A stretch of DNA of 64,000 nt from Trichosphaerium sp. ATCC 40318 (lineage: Eukaryota; Discosea; Flabellinia; Trichosidae). The notes below the pieces were generated by a model, which ran no database searches, was not told where the DNA came from, and saw only the letters and a program-made list of their open reading frames with translations. This document shows positions 1-10,871 of this stretch, piece after piece. The stretch covers positions 158,758 to 222,757 of the forward strand of contig JALMLS010000079.1 of assembly GCA_038496445.1 (NCBI GenBank), read 5' to 3'. The position numbers and the translations under genes are program-made. Position 1 is the stretch's first letter; every line of letters starts with the position of its first letter.

Positions 1-349
1 CCGTATACTCCGCTCCCTTTATACCTGTAAAACAACCATCTCCATGCCGTTTACCCTCTTTCCAGGCTCCAAAATACGATCCACGGCGATGGTACATTGC
101 CATACCAACACCATGTGGCTTACCATTTTGTATTTCGCCTGTATATTGCCAGTATCTGAACTCTAGGGTACCAGCACTGCGTTTTTGTTAGTGAAAACCC
201 AAAAAAAAAGAAAAACACTGTTTTTTGTCTTTGTCGTTAATCAAAAACACGTGATTTTCAGTTGAAACAACGTACAGAGAACTCATGTTTCTTCGTGCAA
301 AATGCCGTTTTCTGGTCCTAACTCGGCTTGTAAGACTATCAATTTCCAT
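1..349 (-). CDS. MORN-repeat protein, 5' part (runs off the left edge)
   Basis: Two exons are visible. The first (276-349) starts with the ATG at 349. An intron at 177-275 has donor GTACGT and an AG acceptor and contains CACGTG. The second exon runs from 176 off the window edge. The joined frame stays open and gives tandem MORN-type units, YTGEIQNGKPHGVGMAMY followed by YFGAWKEGKRHGDGCF, with the Tyr/Gly/His-Gly spacing of the family. MORN repeats usually bind membranes or act as structural scaffolds. The partner and role here cannot be told because most of the protein is outside the window. The short basic N-terminus (MEIDSLTSRVRTRKRH) is not a signal peptide, so the protein is probably cytosolic. 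Confidence 0.75.
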
Positions 350-1757
350 GCTTTTCTTTCGGTAATAATATCGCAGGTTATGTTATTTGGGTTTTTCTCT
401 GTTTGTTGTGATGTGTTGCTTATCGTGTTTGGTTTGGGAGTAATTGGGTACGCTGCGGGTTAGCTGAACGCTCTTCACAAGCTTCACAACTAAAGTGTAC
501 TTTGTGACGCGATATCGGTAGTTCATTACGTTCAAGTACTCAAGGAGCAGTATATAAACATTTTTAGAGCGTATTCAGACCATTATAGTAAATCGTTCTG
601 GAATTTACGCTTATACGCGTCAAACTCCGTAACATCTTAGCGTAGTGCAAGATCTACAATAGTAAGGCTACAGGAGCTTTTTTCCAAATGGAAGTATTAA
701 AAAAGGCCGTTGTGAATAGCCAATTTGTTTGAGAACAGTTCGAATACCTTTCGACAAGGAAGGGAGGCTTTTAAGACATTTCGATCATGGAAGCAACGAA
801 AGCAGCTTCAGTTGAGTGAGAGTTCCCAGACAAGTAAGACAAAAAGCAAGGCTAAAAGTCAAAGCGGCTTACAAAACTCAAAGTGAGAAAATTAATAGCT
901 GTGATCAGATTGCTGCTTCATTTCTTCAATACCTTACGGGATATTGGGAACCAAATCAACTACTGCACACAAAATACTACAGCCAGCCCACTAGGCTTGT
1001 ATACCCTCTACTCAATAACAAGTTCTAGAACAAAAATAAAGTTGCTAGAGATTGTCAATAAATTCATCTCCAATTTTTTTGTTATGGTAGATTGTGACCA
1101 CTTCTTGTTTGATTGTTTACGATGGTGAAAATGCATTTTCATTGTAAATTGATCTAGTGAAAAAGTGATACGTGGAATGTTCTCATAAGCTGAAATGAAA
1201 AAAACCTGTTCGTAACACGTGAGCCGTGTCAAAGCATAAAACTAGAAACTAGTATCTCGTTAACGAGGGGTGGAAAGCTGTAATTCACACACAATTAGTC
1301 TGTGAATTAGGTAACTGCCACTCTAGTGTAGAGTACGTGCGTAACGGCAATGTGACGATCTGGAGGGTATTCTGATAATCTTGAGAAAGTTGGTATAACG
1401 CGTCGTACCATTACCACTTTCGACTTACAGTTTTGAGTATTCTAGATATCTAGAGGCGACAGTTAAGCTTCGTTTCGTTTCGTTTCACATGTCTCGTGGC
1501 CTACGAGTTCTCGGGTTGGCGCTTATAAATGCCAAGCAGGTGTACAAACAACAGCGAGGTAGCCATGGAGATATCTTAGTGGGTAGTACTACCTGAAAAT
1601 ACAAGAAAAAACATCGGTTAACGTTTGGGATACAGACCAACAACGTGAAGGCGTCTTCAAACCTGATACCGCCACGTGGGAAAATTAGTTGGAAATATTT
1701 GCCAACAATGTGCGATTTTAAAGAAGTGAATTACCATAATTCTAAGCCTTAAACACG
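350..1757. other. Intergenic region with short palindromes; no supported gene
   Basis: No gene model holds up here. A 70-residue open frame at 816-1028 has no homology I recognise, starts at a GTG and overlaps other frames of similar length. The stretch contains a 12-bp perfect palindrome CTCGTTAACGAG (1255-1266), a 14-bp perfect palindrome TCTAGATATCTAGA (1441-1454), an AATTCACA...TGTGAATT pair near 1285-1311, and CACGTG at 1216 and 1673. A TATAAA-like stretch lies near 1524. These sit upstream of the secreted-protein gene at 1758 and may belong to its promoter. Confidence 0.5.
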
Positions 1758-3132
1758 ATGCGCACCTCATTGTTTGTTATTCTAGCAATATTAGCAGTGG
1801 CTGCTGCGTTTGACCTGATTTCTATCGACAAGACTAACAGCACTGGAGTATCTTACTGCGGCTCTAAATGCCGTTCGGTCAGCTGCGGACCTAGTTGGAA
1901 CAAGCATAGTTCAGGAAAATGCTGCCCTGTAGTACCTGGATCAAAGAAGTCATGCTCAAAGTCCTGCGCTACAGCAAAATCATGCACCTGCCCACAACAC
2001 ACAAGCTCTTATTCTTTCCCTCAAAAACACTGCTCTTTGGCAAGCGATGAACATTTACTCGAGAAGGAAGCTTTGCTTGGCTCTTACACAAGTGCTCTAC
2101 AAGATTTGAAAGATTGGGCAAACTCAAAAGGAATAGATCGTCCTTCATTTAAAGGACTCATGTTTGCTGCTTTCACGAGTGCCTATCAGGCAGATTTTAG
2201 CAACTTGCAAGCTTTTCAGTTGCTTATGTCACAAACTGATCCAGCACCTCCTTCAAATAAGCTTCCAGGCTTTTTGTTTACAGTACTTACGAGCGCTATT
2301 GGAAACTTGGGTGATGTTGGTACGACTTCTTTTTTTTTTTTTTTTATTGATCTGTCACGTGATTAATTGTATTTCAAAAGGCGGTAATATATCAACTATT
2401 ATAAAACTTGCAAATGGTGGAATTTCAGCTGTAACTACTAATGATAAGAATAAGCATAACCCAGATGTCACATGGAAAGATTTCATTGTTGATAGAATCT
2501 TGGACGCCAATGCAGCAAAGCCTGGTTTGGAAACTGCATTAAATAACTATTTGGTCGCGTACTACAAGCACTATAAGATCCCTACTAGTGGCGTAAAGGG
2601 AACGAAATCTGCAGCTTACGGTCACTTGGCTTCACTTCTCAAAAAGTTCTACGATAGGCCGACATCAACCCAAGCGTTTGTCCATCTCGTAGGCAAGCAA
2701 CTTTTTTCTGAATTCTTTTTTCTTTTTTGAAGTACCAGTACACGTGAAGCTGATATTTTTGTTTTATAGGGGATTATCTTAACTCAGTAAAAGCCGGTAT
2801 TGTCGTATCTGCATGTGGTAGCAAGTTTGAATGGCGTATTTCGAAGTTGAACTCCAATTCAGCACTTACAAGCAAACTTATGCAAAAAATGGGAAACTGT
2901 ATTAACCCTGCCACAAACTTCAAGGACAGACATGGAACTCCAGTGCGTATCGCTCTTTTTAGTTGTGAAGTACGTAACCAGTAAATCAATAACCAAAAAC
3001 AAAGTCAACAATTGGTACTAACTATTTTATTTTTAGCACGCAGTAACAAATGTCAAAAATTCGGCAATTGTTGGCCACCATTCCAGTGATTTCAAAGTAT
3101 GCGGTGTTTCTGCCAAAGACGTAGACTTCTAA
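1758..3132 (+). CDS. Secreted protein with Cys-rich N-terminal module, unknown family
   Basis: Four exons (1758-2319, 2381-2692, 2770-2969, 3037-3132) close in phase to a 389-residue protein. It starts with a clear signal peptide (MRTSLFVILAILAVAAA). Residues about 33-75 form a Cys-rich module with at least ten Cys, including two CC/CxC clusters. The remaining ~300 residues look mainly helical, with scattered Cys (SACGS, MGNCIN, FSCE, KVCGV). I do not recognise the family. Intron 1 (donor GTACGA) has a T17 run and TCACGTGA. Intron 2 only keeps frame if it uses a GC donor (GTAG|GCAAGC), and it also carries CACGTG. Intron 3 has GTACGT and a TACTAAC-like branch site. Likely extracellular; function unknown. 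Confidence 0.8.
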
Positions 3133-3577
3133 GTGATGATAGTACCTGGTGCAATGTAACCAATAAAGTACCCTCCCAAATTGTTTGAAAAGTACATTCT
3201 GAAGCTCTTCATTTTGGACCTGTGGTAGTATCTCCAGGCAAGAGATTAACCGTATGGTTAGCTGCTATATGTTTGTTGTTTGTTAGACCATCTTCACACG
3301 CATATCTGAAGAAGCAAGTTGTTCTAGCTTCAGCTTATTCTTTCGCTTCCTGTGTACTAGGTGTAAGTACCCAACATCTAAGTTAGATCACTAAAACGTG
3401 CTTGCTTCCTTTTCATAACCAAGGTAGCCAAAACCAGGTTTTGTATTTTGCGCAAAAAGTCCAGTGTAGTACCGTTTTTCGTACCCTACACGAACTACAA
3501 AGCATCTAGCTATGTTAAACAATACACTAAACGCCAAACATCAAAAGCATGTTATACATACAAGCGTATAAAACCTA
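3133..3577. other. Intergenic, nothing recognised
   Basis: About 445 bases between the secreted-protein gene and the F-box/LRR relic. I see no open frame with family similarity, no RNA gene and no repeat shared with the rest of the window. Confidence 0.4.
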
Positions 3578-4262
3578 TTGTCTGAGTGCAAAAACAGCTT
3601 TTTGGACCCTCCCACAGAGATTTTAGCTCATATCTTATGTCAAACAACTAAATCACGATTCGCAGCATATCAAACGTGTCATCACCTTGCTGCTATTGTT
3701 CATGACATTATCGGATACAATGATGTTAAATTTCAAGTATGTGGCAAGCTACAGCAATTCTAAGACATCCAAGTACCCTCCTACATACCGAAATCATTCT
3801 TTGTGCTAGTCAGATTAGAAGGTTTAAACTCTTTTTGCTGCATATGCTATTAATCTCACTTGTACATGCATAGCAGATGAAGGGTTAAAAGCACTTTCGA
3901 ACGTTAATGCTATCTATCTTTATGGTTGCAGGGGAGTTACACATGAAGGAATAAAGGCTCTAACTAGTGTACAAGAAATTCATGCTGAAAGCACTCTGCT
4001 ACAAAAGAAGGTGTGAGCTGTTTTCGTAATAGGATAAAACTAGGGGGTGGCCTCTTAATTACAGCCAAAGTTATTTTAAAATATTGAATTGTAATTGCAA
4101 CAATATATCAGTTAAAGAATTGCATTTAAAGCGCCCTTCAATGAAGAGTTGTTTTTCAGTTTTATTTAATTTACTTTTGATGTTGAGAATATATTGAGAT
4201 TAAATCTTTTATAAACCAGGGGAGTTATGAAGGACTAAAGGTTCTAACTACTATGGTACGTA
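3578..4262 (+). pseudogene. Decayed F-box/LRR gene copy
   Basis: Fragments match the intact F-box/LRR gene at 51693-52691. The first frame holds an F-box-like start (LDPPTEILAHILC, compare LDIPTEILTYMFQ). About 100 bases further on, two LRR units read ADEGLKALSNVNAIYLYG and THEGIKALTSVQEIHA. A third unit near 4220 (GSYEGLKVL) is interrupted by stops. There is no in-frame ATG: the frame begins after a TAA and the apparent start is TTG. The units lie in different frames with stops between them, so I read this as a relic. An unusual multi-intron gene missing its first exon is less likely. Confidence 0.65.
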
Positions 4263-4524
4263 TGAGTTTACCAAGATTGACAAACTTCTTTTATAAGACA
4301 ACTAACACGGCCACATGCAACTCATGGAAAACTCAACACTGAAGCGTTCTTGCGATTATAAAGCTCGCATTCACTGTATGCTGGTATGGGCTCCTTTCTT
4401 TATTTTTTTTTGAGGCAAAAAGCTTCTTTTATTTTTTTTTTTCAAAATCTCAGTATTGAGACCTTACTGTACTCAACTCTAGCATTAAGATGTCATACAG
4501 TATGAACTGATTAAAGTGGCGTCA

Positions 4525-6354
4525 TTATTTAGCGAATTTGATCCATTTTCCTGCTTCGGCCTGAAAAAACATTGAGTTTTAGAAATCACGTGATTTGTGA
4601 TAAAATTGATATTAGTACGTACCTTTGGGTAAACAGCTTTGAGCATAGTTAACCATTTTTTTGAACCTTCATCGTATTTGCAAAGATAAAACTTGCAAGA
4701 GCGTCCTCCTGAGTTAGGTAACGTTGGACCATCCGTAAGCTTAACAGTAACTGAATTTCCTGGAGATGGAAGTTTTTTCAATTCTTGAAGCCTAGACACG
4801 TGTCAGTATTCGCTAAAAGTTTTCTTCATGTACCCTCCGAAAGGACCTTCAATACGCCAACGACCAGTAACTTTACCAGTAGCACCAAAGGTGATCTATT
4901 GGTGAAGTTAATAAGCGCGACTTGCGCCTGTTTTTTTTTTTTAGATATTTTTCTTGTACCTCTTCAGCGCCTTCGTCACGACCTCTTGGATCAGGTAGAA
5001 TGGCAACAACAGTTACAGGGCCCTTATTGAAGGTTACTTCACCTCTTGCTTCATCCAATGCGTTTTCATCTGCATTAGTGATGGCAACGAGAACGCTGTC
5101 TTGAAGCCACAATTTTTGATTTTCAATCAAAGGATTATTGTATCCTTAAAAACAAGACAATTAGTTTTTGAAGATCGTCAATCGAAGTGTACCTTTACAG
5201 AATGGTAAAGACTTTACCCAGTTGTTGTACGCTTTTTCCCAAGCGGAAGGAGGATCTAAAAAACATCAAATTAATTTTCTTGTTTACGTCGAGAAAAAAA
5301 ACTTTCTCCTTACCATGTAAGGCCCATTTCTTCAACGTGGCTACTTCGTTTGGGTACAAGTTATTCAATCTGTACATGATAGACATGTATATCATTGCGC
5401 GAGCAACATCACCTCTATGACAAAAGTATAAGAGAAATTCCAGTTTTTTGTTTTACACATTTTCTTTTTTTGCTTACTTGCTGCGATTTGGTACAATCCA
5501 CTCATGCTCTTCGTCCAAACCAACTCCTTTATAAGCGGCTGTGCCCTTGAATCTAAGTGGTTTATGTTTTACACCATCTCCATCGAGGTCAAAAGGATAA
5601 CACCTTTATTTCTTGTAAGTACGCTAAATTATGATAATGCGCTTTGTTACGCACTCTCTCATTTTGTTTACTGTTTGGTGAGACGCTGCCATGTTAAACA
5701 AATTAGTTGTCGCTCCGGCAAAAATATTAGGGTGTTGTTTCAAGAACTTAGGGTACTACAAGGAGATGGTTAGTACAAGCATATTTCGATAAAAACCCCG
5801 AACAAAAATTAGCGATAAGGACTTGAAAATATACGCACTTTGGCTTGCATTTGTTGACAAAGAACGTCCTTTGGTAACACGTGCTCGATAGATTGTTTAC
5901 GATCTTTTAGTAGTTTGTTGATATCCATTTTCTCGTCAGCGGCGTATACAGGAGGCACTTGTAGGTAAGGATACTTGCCATTGATTTTCTGGGACAAAAA
6001 AACGCCTTTAGATAAAAAAAAAAATAGCGCAATAGGTGACGCTATTACCACACTCGTACTTGAGAGAAAAAGTTCCAAAAGTACTGTTTACGCTCCTTCC
6101 ACGTCCAAGCTTTCTGATTTGGACTACCATATTTATCTCGGAGATGCTCATCGTACCAACAATTAAAACTATCCGGATTACCTTTAAAACAGAGTTGTTT
6201 TAGTATTTAATCACGTGATTGTAAAAGATATACCGCTTGGTGGACACGCGCGTTTCCTAAAGTCATTTGCGTTTGGAGGACGCTTAGCTGCTGGTTTTGG
6301 GTGCGGCTTTTTAGCTGCGGAACCGTCTTTCGTAAGAGCCGATTTAAAGTCCAT
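4525..6354 (-). CDS. Endonuclease I (EndA/NucM-type) family nuclease
   Basis: Eleven exons join in phase: 6354-6234, 6181-6060, 5988-5839, 5755-5655, 5603-5478, 5414-5314, 5255-5193, 5144-4960, 4895-4834, 4791-4623, 4560-4525, giving 411 residues. Family hallmarks appear in order: IEHVLPKDV (in place of the usual EHVWPKS), NLFNMAASHQTVN (compare DLHNLVPA..AVN), a calcium-loop-like FDLDGDG, KGDVARAMIYMSIMY, and a C-terminal NPLIENQKLW. These enzymes are non-specific DNA/RNA endonucleases with a beta-beta-alpha metal site, usually secreted. I started at the ATG at 6354. It gives no signal peptide, and a hydrophobic stretch just upstream in the same frame lacks an ATG, so a first exon may be missing. 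Introns 1, 9 and 10 carry CACGTG. The weak EHVLPKD motif should be checked before assuming activity. Confidence 0.8.
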
Positions 6355-6627
6355 ACTGCGAGAAACAATCTGAGAAATACGTTGACGATTTTTGCCAAAA
6401 CAGGACAAGTTTTCGTATTTTTGTAGGTACAGCGAAGGAATAGTTGTCACACAACATACGTAACAGAATATGATAAGATGAGAGTGATTAAATGTTACAA
6501 CAAGCTGGCTCCCAAACTACTCAATGGATGCTCTGTTTACGGTTGTTTACGCAAGGTAATGTTGATAGGGAATAGTGATTTATTCAAGTTGTTGTGAGAT
6601 AACACGGTATCTTTATTCAAGAGATTC

Positions 6628-7960
6628 TTATGGTGCAGGTTCAACCATAAATGTAGGAGATCCAACAGGAGCGAAACATCGTTGTTGAGTGTTGACCCTT
6701 TTGATATGATCATGTTAGTTTAAAACAATGAACAAAAGCTACAACGTACACATTAGTGCTTGCATGTGATCGTGTTATTGCTCCACTATCGTGTATTACC
6801 CATGGTTGGAATTCTGAGATTGTTCCAGTTCCTAAACGATTCTTAGAGAACAGTGCATAGAAATACAACCAGTCAGTGTGACATACCTATAAATGTTCCA
6901 TTGAAGGTACAGCTAACAAGGCTTCCAGCTACCAAAGATGCTCTTGAAGTTGCAAAGTCGTTGATACCAGGTACAGGATTGAACTGATATAAACAAATAG
7001 ATTGTAAAGAGTATCATTTAGAAAGTAGAAGGTACCTCAGGCATATCACATTCAATTCCATCAGCGGCAACAATGCCGTTTGTGAATGGAAACTCAATTG
7101 ACATCTCTTCGAATGAACTTCCTGTGTTACTACAAACAACATCAACTCTGAATTGGTTGCCTACAGAGGTATGAATAAGATGAACAATTGAAAAAAGTAG
7201 TATTTGTACCAACAGTTGCGCTTGAATCAAGGAATAATCTGTGCTCACAAATAATCTTAGTCGAGGTACACATGAAATCAAGAACAACAAATCGGCTTTC
7301 AGGAGCGTGAACATCAATTTTAAGACTCAGTTCGGTTACAGAGGTTGGCAGAACATGAAAGAATGGAATACAAACAGAAGTTCTTTGAGTGATATTTTGG
7401 AACACGTGTGTTGATACTTGATAGACGTCATTATTCTTTACACTGATTGTCGCTGATGCTCCTTCATTTGCAAAAAACAAATGAAGTAACCAGCAATCTA
7501 AGAGTATTTAGAGGCACACGTACACAAAGAGCGACTAACGTACCAGGACTCCATTCTTCTGTGAAATTGATTGGAGGGTTCATAGAGTTTGGTGGACTTG
7601 CGTATGGATAACCAGAGTATGTGATTGTTGCGTGGGTACCACAAGCGCCAATAGTTGATGCTGAAGCGCCATATGCGTTGCTTGAGCTCAAGTGAGATCG
7701 AATGAGAAGTGAGTTAGGAAGTGCATTTGGGTTGTTTGATACACCAACAGCCACAACTTCACGGGCGCACTTCTGAAAATTCAAAGAACCAATCCTCGAA
7801 TATCCACACTTAAACACTACATGCATAGATGTCTAGAGTCACTCTGGCAATATTTGATGATGAGAGATGTAACGTGAAAAATAGTAGAGAAAAACAACGA
7901 GAAAATTGTGCAAAGTGTGTATGTGTACAGACACAAAGACACATGTGTTGTGATTCATAA
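6628..7960 (-). CDS. Secreted/surface protein, unknown family (start uncertain)
   Basis: A chain of exons reads in phase from about 7880 down to the TAA at 6628. It includes segments ARVTLDIYACS, KCAREVVAVGVSNNP, SATISVKNNDVYQVSTHV, RVDVVCSNTGSSFEEM, NPVPGINDFATSRASL, GTISEFQPWVIHDSGAI and a terminal QQRCFAPVGSPTFMVEPAP. The composition (beta-strand rich, scattered Cys, several N-x-S/T sites) suggests an extracellular beta-sandwich protein. I do not recognise the family and could not fix the start. The last three exons also occur as an inverted copy at 7967-8350 and as a decayed copy near 13690-13830 and 14300-14510, so this gene is the source, or the best-preserved member, of a duplicated set. 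Confidence 0.6.
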
Positions 7961-7966
7961 AAATAA

Positions 7967-8350
7967 TATCAGTTCAATGCTGTACCTGGTATCAACGACT
8001 TTGCAACTTCAAGAGCATCTTTGGTAGCTGGAAGCCTTGTTAGCTGTACCTTCAATGGAACATTTATAGGTATGTCACACTGACTGGTTGTATTTCTATG
8101 CACTGTTCTCTAAGAATCGTTTTAGGAACAGGAACAATCTCAGAATTCCAACCATGGGTAATGCACGATACTGGAGCAATAACACGATCACATGCAAGCA
8201 CTAATGTGTATGTTTATTTTTTCTGTAGTGTGAGTTAACTAACGCCACATCAAAAGAGTCAACACTCAACAACGATGTTTCGCTCCTGTTGGATCTCCTA
8301 CATTTATGGTCGTACCTGCACCATAAGAATGAATACAAGTCGCCGCACAA
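7967..8350 (+). pseudogene. Inverted partial copy of the 3' end of the 6.6-7.9 kb gene
   Basis: Beginning at ATATCAGTTCAAT, the plus strand here repeats the last exons and introns of the minus-strand gene at 6610-6990 at near identity (GTACCTGGTATCAACGACTT and onward, through the tail that ends in the CACCATAAGAAT stop region). The exons upstream are absent and the intron near 8205 has diverged, so this is a fragment rather than a gene. Together with the parent gene it forms an inverted repeat of about 380 bp with a spacer of roughly 1 kb. Confidence 0.8.
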
Positions 8351-8550
8351 CTTGAAATAAATTGTTATTCGCAAAATTAATAGCGACACTATGTGTTGTT
8401 TCTCGTTCTATCTGTTTTCAAGTATTCAGAACAAGTCTCTTCTTTTTTATCAAACAATTTCAATGTACGTACTTTTTTCAAGTGATACTGTACACCTAAC
8501 GTTTGTCACGAACCCGTACAAAATTATCACACTACAGTATTAAAAAATAT

Positions 8551-8556
8551 CACGTG
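8551..8556. promoter_or_regulatory. CACGTG palindrome upstream of copy A
   Basis: ATATCACGTGACTT lies about 50 bases before the ATG at 8607. The same motif at the same spacing precedes copy B (14703), so it was kept through the duplication. CACGTG is the classic E-box bound by bHLH factors. A promoter role is inference. Confidence 0.4.
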
Positions 8557-8606
8557 ACTTGTCAGATTTGTAGTATATTTGTTATTTTCCAGAAATCCTT
8601 TTTCAA

Positions 8607-9819
8607 ATGAAGCAACACGTCTCAATAATCATTCTTATCGCTGTAATACTTTCTATTATATCACCATGCGCATGCTTACCAAACCCTGGGTTCCTATTCT
8701 TATCGATACGTGATACTCTTGTCATTCAATCATCAGACTTGGCTTTTAACGGTACCATACAGACAAACACAACAACAAACCCATTTTTTTGACTATTTCC
8801 TCAACTATTTTGCTAACACTGTTTTCAGACTTTGGTGATACCCAATTTGATACTGGTATACGAGCAGAACTGGGTCCGGGTGCAGACACCATGGTGAGTA
8901 AGTGTAACTTTTTTTCGCCTTCAAAAAGTTGTTTACACTCATTTTAATCAGTACCTTCGTTGGATGGCCAAATGGTATTGTTTGGCTCTACAACATCAAA
9001 CAGAATAAGTATGGTTATATCGGTGAGAGCATTAGACAATACAGAGATTTGTTCTGGGCTTGTAAACACGGGGATTTCGGCTGGATTTTTTGTTGATGAC
9101 ACTGTATTCTTCGCAATGCAACGTTCTTCTACAGTGATCACCCGTTACCACCTTGACACCTCAAATGTTGATGATTGTATATCTGGGCCTATATCAACTT
9201 GTACAATTACACGTCCTTTCTCAAACACCCGAATACAAGGAAGTACGCAGTTTGTTAGAAAGGATAATTTTGTTTTTTGATTCTTTAAAAGCTGTTACTC
9301 TTTTCTCCAGTGTCACCCACGTGTCTTATGATTATTGTAGTGACTGGTGGAGGAAGTGAAATAATGTATCTTTCCATTGAAGGAGTTTTTAGTACTGCCA
9401 GTACATCCTTTTATGAAGTTCAAGTATCTGCTCTCTTTTCGGATTCTTGCGAACTTGATGTATCGTTACTTCCACAACTTGGAGATACAATCATGGGCAT
9501 ATATAGAATAACTATACTTGATGAGAATAGACTCCTTGCATCTTCTGGTGGTGACACAATTACAATTGATAAGGCGACTGGTACTACTAGGTTGTTTAAT
9601 TTCGCTAAACAGTCATGTGTTATAGGCGAACAAATGGCTTATTTTACAGCACCAATAGGTTCCCCTAATCTACAACCTACTTTTTATTCTACTACAGCGT
9701 TTTGTGCTCCACGAGTACGTCACTTTTAAACTTGTTTATTTTATCTATTCACAAACATGATTGTTTTTTAGATCACACCGGAGATGACCGCTTTAAGGAT
9801 TCAGTTATTATCTCAGTAA
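8607..9819 (+). pseudogene. Secreted protein gene, copy A (frameshifted)
   Basis: The signal peptide MKQHVSIIILIAVILSIISP is followed by exons with in-phase junctions: intron after 8751, intron with donor A|GTAAGT after 8897, exon from 8952, last intron near 9716-9771, stop at 9819. The protein has short beta-rich units (PSLDGQMVLFGST, ISVRALDNTEICSG, RYHLDTSNVDDCISG) like one blade-forming repeat protein, but I do not recognise the family. Compared with copy B (14769-16014), copy A has a net 2-base gain near 9270 (GTTTTTTGATTC against GTTTTGGTTC). This puts a TGA in frame and splits the reading frame. Downstream sequence stays highly similar and open in a shifted frame, so the lesion looks recent. 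Confidence 0.7.
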
Positions 9820-10871
9820 AGTACCAAGTTTCAGACAATAAAAATAAAGGTTCCAACCGAGTAGCATGCTTTCTTTGGGTAGCAAAAAAGGAACTTTTAA
9901 TTCCTTATTTAGCATCAACCCGTCGAATGAATATTCCGGCCAAATCCGCTTAAACAGTTATGTCCACTTATCCCTAACGTTAGGTCGCAAACAACGCTGT
10001 TTAGAAACAAATTACCGTATGAATCATTGCGTTGGTTTGTATCTGATGACGTGCTGTATAATGTGCACTACCTCCACCTGCCACCAACTTTCATTTTCCA
10101 ACCGATTCCCACCACAGTAGCATCAACAATACCAACTACATGGTCCATGATACATATTTACAAAACCCTAATCATGGCTGTATTTACCACCTTATACTGA
10201 TCACCAAGAGGGTTGTTGGTCGTATGGTGTTTTGGTAAGGGAGTCCAAAGGATTTGTAGGATGTATTTGTGTAATATTCCATGTCAATGTACATACATAC
10301 ATTAAAAAACAAATAAATAGTGAAGAGGGAGCCAAGGCTCGCTCCGCTCGCTTGAAAAAAAAAAAAATTTGTACAGATCACCAAGAAACACATATTCAAT
10401 AATTGGCCAATTAACTACAAAACTAAAAGTTCCGCACAAAAACTAAAAGTTCCTCACACAACTTCCCGTACACTACACATTGCTAGATCTTTGTAAAACA
10501 GCACTAGAACACCCTTCGAAATCGCTACCTTAAGAAAATCTGGCGGGCTGCTGCGAGTGGGTACACATTGACGCTAGTAAAACTCGCCGTTTTTTTAGCG
10601 GTATACAAACTTAGAAGTGAAAATATAGTATATACACTGTATATTATCACGTGATAGCCAGTTTTTCTACGCCGATGCTGACGTGATAGAGATGGGTCGG
10701 GTTTTTTTGTCCGCTATTGTCGGCCAATCCTTAAACACGTATAATATTGTATTTGTACACCTTCGGAGGCCATAGGTTCGTTTTAAACTCTTTGCCAAAA
10801 CTTTTGTGATTCGTATACTTTCTTTGCTTAACCAACAAACGTGTTAAGCTGACATAAAATACAAACCAAGC
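9820..10871. other. Intergenic; A-tailed GC-rich motif near 10330
   Basis: No supported gene. An open frame of about 90 codons near 9930-10200 has no similarity I recognise and no start codon. At 10327-10364 a short GC-rich stretch (GAGCCAAGGCTCGCTCCGCT) ends in TTGA followed by 13 A. A related stretch with an A run occurs at 14240-14289. CACGTG is at 10648. The last ~100 bases before 10872 should hold the peroxidase promoter. Confidence 0.4.

Noticed and set aside
816-1028. 70-residue open frame
   Set aside because: GTG start, no recognised motif, overlapping frames of similar length; not distinguishable from noise.
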